A stretch of 8,315 nt of DNA from PVC group bacterium (GTDB lineage: Bacteria; Verrucomicrobiota; Kiritimatiellia; SS1-B-03-39; UBA6053), in the NCBI GenBank assembly GCA_003565815.1, contig PXAS01000281.1, positions 1-8,315 on the forward strand, read 5' to 3'. The notes under the pieces were generated by a model. It saw nothing but the letters and a program-made list of their open reading frames with translations, had not been told where the DNA came from and ran no database searches. This document shows, in pieces, positions 1-5,610 of this stretch (position 1 is its first letter; each line of letters begins with the position of its first letter). A program made the position numbers and the translations under genes.

Positions 1-66
1 CCCGAGGTTCAAATACACCAGTGGACTGGCGGCCGCATCCACCTGCGCCACCTGGCTGCCCAATAA
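1..66. other. Window edge; possible truncated gene, strand undecided
   Basis: Two readings are open here. On the plus strand, a frame from base 1 ends at TAA 64-66 and would be the last 21 codons of a gene converging on tRNA-His. On the minus strand, a frame running off the window edge reads FLLGSQVAQVDAAASPLVYLNLG when its two halves (FLLGSQVAQVDA, then AASPLVYLNLG) are joined. That reading has high GC at third codon positions and a natural residue mix, and could be the start of a gene beyond the terminator, perhaps from TTG at 63-61. Neither product is recognised. I slightly prefer the minus reading, but the stretch is too short to decide. Confidence 0.3.
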
Positions 67-89
67 AAAGCCGTCCTGCTCGGACGGCG
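61..89 (-). terminator. Rho-independent terminator after tRNA-His
   Basis: A perfect 7-bp GC-rich stem (GCCGTCC at 70-76 with GGACGGC at 82-88, loop 77-81) is followed, on the minus strand, by a T5 tract (complement of 65-69) and then ATTG. This is the classic intrinsic terminator layout. It lies 5-6 nt past the encoded CCA end of tRNA-His and so should end the tRNA transcript. On the plus strand the hairpin has no T tract after it, so it should not work well in that direction. Confidence 0.85.
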
Positions 90-94
90 TAAAA

Positions 95-172
95 TGGGGT
101 GAGTGACGGGATTTGAACCCGCGGCCTCCAGTGCCACAAACTGGCGCTCTAACCAACTGAGCTACACCCACC
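95..172 (-). tRNA. tRNA-His (anticodon GTG)
   Basis: The gene folds as a full cloverleaf on the minus strand. The acceptor stem is GTGGGTG (171-165) with CACTCAC (105-99), including one G-T wobble. The D arm is GCTC/GAGC, the anticodon stem CCAGT/ACTGG has loop TTGTGGC with anticodon GTG, and the T arm has GCGGG, TTCAAAT and CCCGT. The extra G at 172 can pair with the discriminator C (complement of 98). This G-1:C73 pair is the identity mark of bacterial tRNA-His. The CCA end is encoded (97-95). The gene is followed directly by an intrinsic terminator and has the zinc-ribbon gene upstream on the same strand. Confidence 0.97.
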
Positions 173-243
173 GTGATTGAGGTTGGCTTCTATACTGCTT
201 CCCGCTGGTCTTGGAAAGAAAAAAATCCGCTTTTTCCGGCTTT

Positions 244-386
244 GGGGCGCATCTCAGAATTGGTGTTTTTAAGCCGTAGCTGCAACTGTCCCAGTTGCAG
301 AACCCAATTTCGTGCCCAAATATCAAAGCTGTGGACAGCTTCGACAACGATGAGTCCACCGTTTCACCAATTGTGAGATGCGCCCC
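244..386. mobile_element. MITE-like element with 22-bp terminal inverted repeats
   Basis: The left arm (244-265, starting GGGGCGCATCTCA) and right arm (365-386, ending TGAGATGCGCCCC) are inverted repeats pairing at 21 of 22 positions, with one G/G mismatch (257 against 373). The 99-base interior has no convincing reading frame but contains a perfect 9-bp hairpin (280-300) and a tight 7-bp palindrome (326-341). The sequence CCGGCTT occurs on both flanks (236-242 and 386-392), like a target-site duplication, although the right copy overlaps the arm by one base and the left is separated from its arm by one T. Short size, terminal inverted repeats, flanking direct repeat and no coding capacity are the hallmarks of a miniature inverted-repeat element. 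The alternative is a long structured RNA or processing element between the zinc-ribbon gene and tRNA-His. I cannot assign an IS family. Confidence 0.5.
280..300. repeat. Perfect 9-bp hairpin inside the MITE-like element
   Basis: CTGCAACTG (280-288) and CAGTTGCAG (292-300) are exact inverted repeats separated by three bases (TCC). No T tract follows on either strand, so this is not an obvious terminator. A second tight palindrome, AAGCTGT-GG-ACAGCTT, lies at 326-341. Both sit between the 22-bp terminal arms. Confidence 0.8.
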
Positions 387-414
387 CGGCTTGGGGTTTC
401 TCCGTTTCAGGGGG

Positions 415-972
415 TCAGAGGGCGTAGGGGTCTTCGGCTTCGAGGTATGCCAGCATTTCCGCTGCATTTTCCCGCTTGTGCAGCCATGCGTGAAAATCCC
501 GAAGTTTTTCGTAGGCCTCGGCGCCAAAGCGTTTGGTGTAGACTTTGCCGAATTTTTCCCGGAGTTCCGTCTGTCGGATGCCGCTTTGCCAGTGGGTGGA
601 GAAGATTTTGTGGATTTCGTCGTGGAGGTTTTTGCGTTGCAGGGCCTCCCATTCGTTCTGGTCCAACCACACGCCCCCGCAGCCGGGACAATGGTCCACG
701 GCAAAATCCAGGCCGTGACCCACTTTATACTTGATGAGAATGCGTCCGCACTCCGGGCAGATCCGCGCGGGTTGGTTGGCATTGAAGGTCAGGTCCACTT
801 CGCAATCGGTTTTCTCCGGCAAGGTTTCGCCGTGTTGATTCAGCCAGTCCATATAATCTTCGTGGGAAATCCAATGTCCGCCACTCTTCGGGCAGGCATG
901 GGCGGTCAATCCGTCCGCCAGGGTGATTGGCGTCATCAAGATTTTCGAATTTGCGGGGCTTTTCAGTCTCAT
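415..972 (-). CDS. Small zinc-ribbon (zf-TFIIB-like) protein
   Basis: The 185-residue protein has a clear four-cysteine zinc ribbon: CPECG at 72-76 and CPGCGG at 95-100, followed by VWLDQNEWEAL. The pattern CPxC, about 20 residues, CPxCxGxWLDxxE is typical of the bacterial zf-TFIIB family, whose function is mostly unknown. An N-terminal segment (AHACPKSGGHWISHEDY, 24-40) looks like a second, degenerate copy with its second cysteine replaced by serine. The C-terminal half (about 110-180) is predicted helical and charged. There is no signal peptide or membrane segment, so it should be cytoplasmic. ATG 972 is chosen because a weak AAGG lies 9 nt upstream; an internal Met13 lacks one. The gene has its own leader containing a heptamer array and is transcribed towards tRNA-His, divergent from murG. 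The metal site is well supported; the cellular role is unknown. Confidence 0.85.
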   Translation of the reverse strand: MRLKSPANSKILMTPITLADGLTAHACPKSGGHWISHEDYMDWLNQHGETLPEKTDCEVDLTFNANQPARICPECGRILIKYKVGHGLDFAVDHCPGCGGVWLDQNEWEALQRKNLHDEIHKIFSTHWQSGIRQTELREKFGKVYTKRFGAEAYEKLRDFHAWLHKRENAAEMLAYLEAEDPYAL

Positions 973-985
973 GAGGGGTGGCCTT

Positions 986-1041
986 GGATACGGGATACGG
1001 GATATGGGAAAAGGGATAATGGATAATGGATAAGGGATGGT
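986..1041. repeat. Tandem heptanucleotide array, 8 degenerate units
   Basis: Eight consecutive 7-base units begin with GGA: GGATACG, GGATACG, GGATATG, GGAAAAG, GGATAAT, GGATAAT, GGATAAG and GGATGGT. Units 1-2 are identical, as are units 5-6, which suggests recent local duplication. The array lies 14-69 nt upstream of the zinc-ribbon ATG, directly behind its weak ribosome binding site, so it should form part of that gene's leader or promoter. Short heptamer repeats are known from other bacteria, for example the STRR families of cyanobacteria; whether this unit recurs in this genome cannot be seen here. Confidence 0.85.
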
Positions 1042-1263
1042 TGTAGTCTTGAAAAGCCTGAAAATGGGAAAAAAGCTGTCGAGGGAGGTGTGGATTTTTC
1101 TTATCCGTTGTCCGGCGTAGCCATCCGTTGGGCATTTTTGATTATCGTTGGGGTCGGACTTCGATGTTAGAAAAATCAGCCGTATCTTTCTCGGTTTCGG
1201 ATGAAATTCGCCTTGTGACTGGGCCAGGGACCGGGATGGCCGTGAGTTGACCGTGAATCGGGT

Positions 1264-1291
1264 TTGCCTTTGTGTGTGGCTTGCATATGAT
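1264..1291 (+). promoter_or_regulatory. Candidate sigma70-type promoter for murG
   Basis: TTGCCT (1264-1269, 4 of 6 matches to the -35 consensus) and TATGAT (1286-1291, 5 of 6 to the -10) are separated by 16 bases. Transcription would start near 1297-1300, only a few bases before the murG ATG at 1303. This would give a nearly leaderless message, in line with the lack of a clear Shine-Dalgarno sequence there. The assignment rests on consensus matching alone. Confidence 0.3.
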
Positions 1292-1302
1292 GTCGGACGT
1301 CT

Positions 1303-2409
1303 ATGGAATCCTCATCTCCACAACTTCATATCGCCTTGGCCTGCGGGGGAACCGGCGGGCATATTTTTCCGGGTCTTGCCACCGCGGAGGTGCTCCATGC
1401 CCGCGGGCATCGGATCACCTTGTGGTTGGCGGGCAAGGATATCGAGGCGGAGGCGGTGGGGGACCGTCCGTGGACCCGACATACGGTGCCGGCCAAGGGG
1501 TTTGAGGGGGGCGTGTCCCAGGTGCCGAAAATCGTGTGGGGCTTGTTGATGGCGAAACGGGCCTCGGTGAAGACGATGTCGAAGGATGTGCCGGACGTTT
1601 TGCTGGGCATGGGCAGTTATGCGTGTTCGGGTCCGGTGAGCGCGGCCCTGAATTTGGGCGTGCCGGTGGTGCTGCACGAGGCGAATGCGGTGCCGGGCAA
1701 GGCCGTGGATTTTTTCGCGCGCCGGGCCACGCGGGTGGCCGCGAGTTTTGAAATGACCCGTCATGCCTTGAAGAACAAGGCCCGTTTGCATATCACGGGG
1801 TTGCCGTTGCGGGAGGATTTGGCCCGGGCTTCTCTGGGGCCGCGGCGTGAAAAGGGGCCGGACGAGCCTTTTCGAATCCTCTGCATGGGGGGATCCCGGG
1901 GGGCGCGGGCTTTGAATCTGATCGTGCGCAGGGCGGTGCGGGAATTGCACAAACGGGAACCGAACGTGTTTGTCACCCATTTGACGGGGCACGAGGACGA
2001 GGAATCGGTTCGGACCTGTTATGAAAACGCGGGGATCCCGCATCGGGTGGCTGCGTTTGAGCACAATATGGCGGGGGTGTATCATGAAACCGATTTGGCG
2101 GTATGCCGCGCGGGGGCGGCCACCTGTGCGGAGTTGAGTGTGTTCGGGATTCCCGCGTTGCTGGTGCCGTATCCGTATGCGGCCCGGGATCATCAAACCG
2201 CGAATGCGGAGGAATTTTCCCGCTTGAAGGCGGCGGATATGATTGCGGAACGGGATTTGGGCGTGGACTGGCTGGCGGATTATTTCGAGGGGAGCATGCA
2301 CTCGCCGGAACGGTTGCAGCGGATGCGGGCGGCGTCTCGCAAGCGGGGCATGACGGATGCGGCGGCGCGTTTGGCGGATTTGGTGGAGGAGGCGGCGGCC
2401 GATGTCTGA
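1303..2409 (+). CDS. murG: MurG, lipid II-forming GlcNAc transferase
   Basis: MurG moves GlcNAc from UDP-GlcNAc onto lipid I, giving lipid II, at the inner face of the cytoplasmic membrane. At 368 residues it has normal family length and the two-domain GT-B layout. The N-terminal glycine loop is CGGTGGHIFP (14-23), with the conserved His20. GMGSYACSGP (102-111) and HEANAVPGKA (125-134) replace the commoner GGYVSGP and HEQN. The C-terminal domain has GGSRGA (196-201) and the donor-site stretch RAGAATCAEL (269-278), then PYPYAARDHQTANA (289-302). ATG 1303 is the only possible start: an in-frame stop lies at 1288-1290 and the first beta strand begins at once. No strong ribosome binding site is seen. 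It is the first gene of the run, and murC starts inside its last codons (8-nt overlap). Confidence 0.97.
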   Translation: MESSSPQLHIALACGGTGGHIFPGLATAEVLHARGHRITLWLAGKDIEAEAVGDRPWTRHTVPAKGFEGGVSQVPKIVWGLLMAKRASVKTMSKDVPDVLLGMGSYACSGPVSAALNLGVPVVLHEANAVPGKAVDFFARRATRVAASFEMTRHALKNKARLHITGLPLREDLARASLGPRREKGPDEPFRILCMGGSRGARALNLIVRRAVRELHKREPNVFVTHLTGHEDEESVRTCYENAGIPHRVAAFEHNMAGVYHETDLAVCRAGAATCAELSVFGIPALLVPYPYAARDHQTANAEEFSRLKAADMIAERDLGVDWLADYFEGSMHSPERLQRMRAASRKRGMTDAAARLADLVEEAAADV

Positions 2410-3775
2410 TTTGTCGGCGAATTGGCTGCTTCGGCCCGCACGGGTTCACTTGATCGGCGTGGGCGGCGTGGGCATGGCGGGCGTGGCCCGGTTGCTGCGG
2501 CAGGCGGGTTTTGATTTGAGCGGTTCGGATATGGCGCCAAATCGGTTGACGGAGACGTTTCAAGCGGAGGGAGGGCGGTTTTTCCAGGGTCATGCGGTGG
2601 CCCATCTGGATGGGGATGTGGTATGGGCGGTGCGGACGCCCGCGGTGGGGGAGGACAATCCCGAGGTGGCGGCCCTGCGGGCCCGTCATGTTCCGGTCTT
2701 TGCCCGCGGGGATGTGTTGGCGGCCTTCACTCGGCAACGGCGGAGCCTGGCGGTGGCGGGCGCCCATGGCAAAACCACCACCTCGGCGATGCTGGTGCAT
2801 TTGTTGCGCAAAGCGGGGATCGCTTGCGGGTATGCCATTGGCGGGGAAACCGATTTTCCCGGTCGCGTGGGCGATGCGGGGACTTCGCCTCTGTTTGTTT
2901 GTGAGGCGGATGAAAGCGATGGAACTTTGGTGCAATACGCCCCTGAGATCGGCGTGCTGACCCATGTGGAATGGGATCATGTGGAGCGATTTTCCTCGGA
3001 GGCGGCCTTGTTGCGCTGTTACCGGGCCTTTGCAGCGCGTTGCGGCACGCTGGTCGTACGCGCGGACGATGCGCTGGCGATGGAAATCGCGGCGGATCAT
3101 CCCCGGGTGATTCGGGTGGGAAACGATGCGAAGCTGCTTTCCGCGCAAAGTGATCCCGGCGGGCAGGAGATGAACGTGGAGATTGGCGGAAACCTTCACG
3201 GGGTGCGCCTGCCTTTGCCGGGCCTTCATCAGGCGTGGAACGCCTTGTTGGCGATGACGGCGGCCCATGCCTGTGGGGTGTCGGCTTTCGATTTGTCCGA
3301 TTTTGTCTCCGTGGGGCGGCGTTTTGAACGGCATCAGGTTTCGGGGGTGACCGTGATCCATGATTATGCCCACCATCCCACGGAGGTGCGGGCGTTGATG
3401 GATTCGGTGCGGGCTTTGGGCGGACGCCGGGTGGTGGCGGCGTTTCAGCCGCATCGCTACAGCCGCACCCGGCATTTGCTGGAGGGCTTTGCGGATGCGT
3501 TCCGGGGCGTGGACGCCTTGCATTTGCTGCCCGTGTACGCGGCCTCGGAAGGGCGCGATCGCGGGGTGGATTCCGATGCGCTGGCGGTGTGTTGCCGGAA
3601 ACGGAACCCGGCTTTGGCGGTGCGCTATCATCCCGCCCGCCCGGAGCTGGTGGAGGCGGTCATGAAAGAATTGGGTCCGGAAGACATTTTCATGGTTGTC
3701 GGTGCCGGAGATATCCTTATGGTGGTGCCCATGATCCTGGCACAACTCAAAGAAAAAGAGGTTTCCCATGCCTGA
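2402..3775 (+). CDS. murC: MurC, UDP-N-acetylmuramate--L-alanine ligase
   Basis: MurC uses ATP to join L-alanine to UDP-MurNAc in the cytoplasm, the first step of the peptide stem. The 457-residue protein has all three Mur-ligase domains: an N-terminal Rossmann fold with HLIGVGGVGMAGVARLL (residues 16-32); the ATPase domain with P-loop GAHGKTTT (120-127), EADESDG (168-174) and THVEWDH; and the C-terminal domain with DYAHHPTE (321-328) and FQPHRYSRT (348-356). ATG 2402 is chosen over an in-frame ATG at 2357. It puts the Rossmann strand at the usual distance, overlaps the murG stop in ATGTCTGA, and has GGAGGAGG (2385-2392) 9 nt upstream. The 15 extra residues from 2357 would be an arginine/tryptophan-rich tail that is the shadow of murG. 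Translation is probably coupled to murG and to ddl. Confidence 0.97.
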   Translation: MSDLSANWLLRPARVHLIGVGGVGMAGVARLLRQAGFDLSGSDMAPNRLTETFQAEGGRFFQGHAVAHLDGDVVWAVRTPAVGEDNPEVAALRARHVPVFARGDVLAAFTRQRRSLAVAGAHGKTTTSAMLVHLLRKAGIACGYAIGGETDFPGRVGDAGTSPLFVCEADESDGTLVQYAPEIGVLTHVEWDHVERFSSEAALLRCYRAFAARCGTLVVRADDALAMEIAADHPRVIRVGNDAKLLSAQSDPGGQEMNVEIGGNLHGVRLPLPGLHQAWNALLAMTAAHACGVSAFDLSDFVSVGRRFERHQVSGVTVIHDYAHHPTEVRALMDSVRALGGRRVVAAFQPHRYSRTRHLLEGFADAFRGVDALHLLPVYAASEGRDRGVDSDALAVCCRKRNPALAVRYHPARPELVEAVMKELGPEDIFMVVGAGDILMVVPMILAQLKEKEVSHA

Positions 3776-4694
3776 ACGCTTTCAACACGTGGCTGTCCTC
3801 AAAGGCGGCCCCGGCGCCGAACGGGAGGTGTCCCTGCGCTCCGGCGCGGCGGTGGCGGCGGGATTGCGCGATTTCGGCTACAGGGTGGACGAGGTGGATG
3901 TGCGGCGCATGGATTTTACCCTGCCGTCGCACGTGGAGGCGGTGTTTCCGGTTTTGCACGGCGAATTCGGCGAGGATGGCATGGTGCAAAGGCGCTTGGA
4001 AGAGTTGGACCTGCCGTATGTGGGGGGGCGCAGTTGGGAAATGCCGCGGAGTTTTGACAAGGAAATCTCCCATGCGTTGCTTGCCGCCAATGGACTCCCG
4101 GTGGCGGCGCATGAAATGATCACCCGGGGACGGCGGCCCGGTTTGCCCTTGCCCGTGGTGTTGAAGGCGCCAAGGCAGGGGTCGAGCATTGGCGTGGAAA
4201 TCGTGCGGGAGGCCGGCCAATTGGACGAGGCCCTGGCCCGGACCTTTGTTCACGGAAGCCGGGTTTTGGTGGAAGCCTATGTGCCGGGGCGGGAATGCAC
4301 GGTCGGTTTTTTGGGGCGGGATCCCCTGCCGCTCATTGAAATCGTCCCTGCGGCCGGCGCCTATGATTATCATGCCAAATATGAGCGGAACGACACCCGT
4401 TACCTGGTGCCGGCCCCGTTTCCAGAGGCGTGGGTGGAAAAAATCAACGCCCTCGCCCGCCGTGCCTACGCGGTTTTGGGGGGGCGACATCTGGGTCGCG
4501 TCGATTTTCGAGTGACAGATGATGGACAGCCCGTTATTCTTGAGTTAAACCCCTTGCCGGGCTTTACCGCCACCAGTTTGCTGCCGAAAGCGGCGGCGGC
4601 GGCGGGCATGGACTTTGCCACCCTCTGTGCCCGTATTATGAATATGGCTGAATCCGAAAGTGAATGTATGGAGACGGAAACGACTTCCCCATGA
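3768..4694 (+). CDS. ddl: D-alanine--D-alanine ligase
   Basis: Ddl makes the D-Ala-D-Ala dipeptide used by MurF for the pentapeptide stem. The 308-residue ATP-grasp protein has the full set of motifs. By alignment from memory to E. coli DdlB, Glu18 (GAEREVSL), Ser140 (GSSIGV) and Tyr205 (AKY) match the catalytic triad Glu15, Ser150 and Tyr216. Lys133 and Lys204 are the ATP contacts. Asp246, Glu259 and Asn261 (RVDF and LELNPLPG) are the magnesium ligands. The Tyr in the omega loop is the mark of D-Ala-D-Ala rather than D-Ala-D-lactate ligases. ATG 3768 overlaps the murC stop by 8 nt (ATGCCTGA) and has AGAGG about 7 nt upstream. The tail (about 293-308) is acidic, beyond the ATP-grasp fold, and carries the ftsQ start region. 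There is no murB before it. Confidence 0.97.
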   Translation: MPERFQHVAVLKGGPGAEREVSLRSGAAVAAGLRDFGYRVDEVDVRRMDFTLPSHVEAVFPVLHGEFGEDGMVQRRLEELDLPYVGGRSWEMPRSFDKEISHALLAANGLPVAAHEMITRGRRPGLPLPVVLKAPRQGSSIGVEIVREAGQLDEALARTFVHGSRVLVEAYVPGRECTVGFLGRDPLPLIEIVPAAGAYDYHAKYERNDTRYLVPAPFPEAWVEKINALARRAYAVLGGRHLGRVDFRVTDDGQPVILELNPLPGFTATSLLPKAAAAAGMDFATLCARIMNMAESESECMETETTSP

Positions 4695-5560
4695 AAAAAG
4701 GCGCCCCGAAATCCCAACGCGTGAAACGCAGGAAATCCAAAACGATTTCCGGCGGCCTCTTGCAGGTGAACGCCAAAGCCTCCGCGGCACCCGCGGGTTT
4801 GGCCATGCCCCCCGTGGTGGCCATCGTGGTGACGGGGCTTTGTGTTCTGGTGATCGCATGGGGCATGTGGTTGGGCGTGGGCTGGCTGGGTCGGTTGCTG
4901 TTCACCGAAAACGACAGATTCAATCTGCAACGCGTCGAAGCCCGCACCGACGGGGTCATTTCCGAATCTTTGTTCGTGGCATGGTCGGGGGTGACGCTGA
5001 ATGAGAATTTGTTCCAAATCAGCTTGAACGATGTGCGCGTCGAGCTGGAATCCCATCCGATCGTCCGGCGGGCGGTGGTGCGCCGGAAATTGCCCGACAG
5101 CTTGGAAATCATCATCAACGAACGGGTGCCGATTGCCCGCATGGGGCAAGTGGACGGGAACATGAGCTGGCTGGTGGACGCGGAGGGATTCCTCATTCGC
5201 AAAAGCGTGCGGGATCAGCATCTGCCCTTGCTGTTGGGTACGCCGGATGACGCGACGCTTGGGGATAATATTTCGGACAAATGGAACACGGGGCCGGCCC
5301 TGGAGCTTTTGGCCCGCCTGCGGGAAATGCCGGCGCTGAAACGGGAGCTTTTCGAGGTCCTGCAGGTGCATGTCCGGCATCCCGATTTCTTGGAGTTCCG
5401 CTTGCGCAACGGCATCAAGGTTTTATTGCCGGTGGAGGGGGACGCCCGGACCCGTCTGGAAAGAGCCACCCGGATTCTGGATGAAAACCAGCGCTTGGAT
5501 CCCCCCCGGTCCGAAATCAGTATTTTGCCTTCCGGTCCCAACCACATAGGAGCCAATTGA
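4691..5560 (+). CDS. ftsQ: FtsQ, division protein with POTRA domain
   Basis: FtsQ is a bitopic membrane protein of the divisome; it links early cytoplasmic proteins to the FtsB/FtsL and FtsW/FtsI synthesis machinery. The 289-residue protein has a basic cytoplasmic tail (MKKGAPKSQRVKRRKSK), a transmembrane helix at about 40-62, a POTRA domain at about 77-146 (FNLQRVEA through HPIVRRAVVRRKLPDSLEI to INERVPIA) and a second periplasmic beta domain opening with LVDAEGFLI (161-169). These are the standard parts in the standard order. ATG 4691 is chosen because it makes a 4-nt ATGA overlap with the ddl stop. The in-frame ATG at 4664 would overlap ddl by 31 nt and add nine unlikely residues. Purine-rich GGAG/GGAAA lies at 4670-4680. 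Sequence conservation in FtsQ is low, so the call rests on architecture and place. Confidence 0.92.
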   Translation: MKKGAPKSQRVKRRKSKTISGGLLQVNAKASAAPAGLAMPPVVAIVVTGLCVLVIAWGMWLGVGWLGRLLFTENDRFNLQRVEARTDGVISESLFVAWSGVTLNENLFQISLNDVRVELESHPIVRRAVVRRKLPDSLEIIINERVPIARMGQVDGNMSWLVDAEGFLIRKSVRDQHLPLLLGTPDDATLGDNISDKWNTGPALELLARLREMPALKRELFEVLQVHVRHPDFLEFRLRNGIKVLLPVEGDARTRLERATRILDENQRLDPPRSEISILPSGPNHIGAN

Positions 5561-5610
5561 TGCGTCATATGATGAGCCAAGCGTTTTCTCCGGAAGGGTT
5601 CCGTTCATGA
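5560..5610 (+). CDS. 16-codon coupled micro-ORF between ftsQ and ftsA
   Basis: The reading frame encodes MRHMMSQAFSPEGFRS. Its ATG shares one base with the ftsQ stop (TGATG, 5558-5562). Its own stop overlaps the ftsA start as ATGA (5607-5610). AGGAG at 5548-5552 lies 7 nt before the ATG, a better ribosome binding site than several of the real genes here have. The ribosome binding site of ftsA (GGAAGGG, 5592-5598) lies inside its codons. The arrangement would carry ribosomes from ftsQ to ftsA. The peptide has no recognisable motif and may have no role of its own beyond coupling. It could also be chance in a 46-base gap, but three independent features (ribosome binding site, 1-nt overlap, 4-nt overlap) coincide. 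Confidence 0.5.
   Translation: MRHMMSQAFSPEGFRS

Larger units (their letters stand above)
973..1302. other. Divergent intergenic region, zinc-ribbon gene / murG
   Basis: This 330-base gap separates two divergent genes and must carry both promoters. It holds the heptamer array at 986-1041 and a candidate murG promoter at 1264-1291. I see no convincing coding frame in it. The octamer ATCCGTTG occurs at 1103-1110 and again at 1123-1130, and a weak 5-bp inverted repeat (GGCCA/TGGCC) lies at 1222-1240. I could not place a credible minus-strand promoter for the zinc-ribbon gene. No riboswitch or T-box features are visible. Confidence 0.6.

Noticed and set aside
244..386. The 22-bp inverted repeats as a transcription terminator
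   Set aside because: The arms are separated by 99 bases and no T tract follows; the real terminator is at 61-89 beyond the tRNA.
295..1026. A 243-codon plus-strand frame across the zinc-ribbon gene
   Set aside because: It is antisense to a protein with an intact zinc-ribbon motif, and its start lies in the palindromic element.
725..1135. A minus-strand frame reading through the heptamer array
   Set aside because: The peptide is only the translation of the repeats plus an out-of-frame part of the zinc-ribbon gene; no start signal or motif supports it.
1247..1291. TTGACC at 1247-1252 as the -35 partner of TATGAT at 1286
   Set aside because: The spacing is 33 bases, about twice what sigma70 accepts; TTGCCT at 1264 has a workable 16-base spacer.
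2357..2401. A longer MurC starting at ATG 2357
   Set aside because: The extra 15 residues are an Arg/Trp-rich shadow of murG, while ATG 2402 has a strong GGAGGAGG and the usual stop-start overlap.
1973..3769. A 598-codon open frame on the minus strand opposite murG and murC
   Set aside because: It lies antisense to two certain enzymes, and its product is rich in Arg, His, Pro and Gln with no recognisable domain, which is typical of a GC-rich antisense frame.
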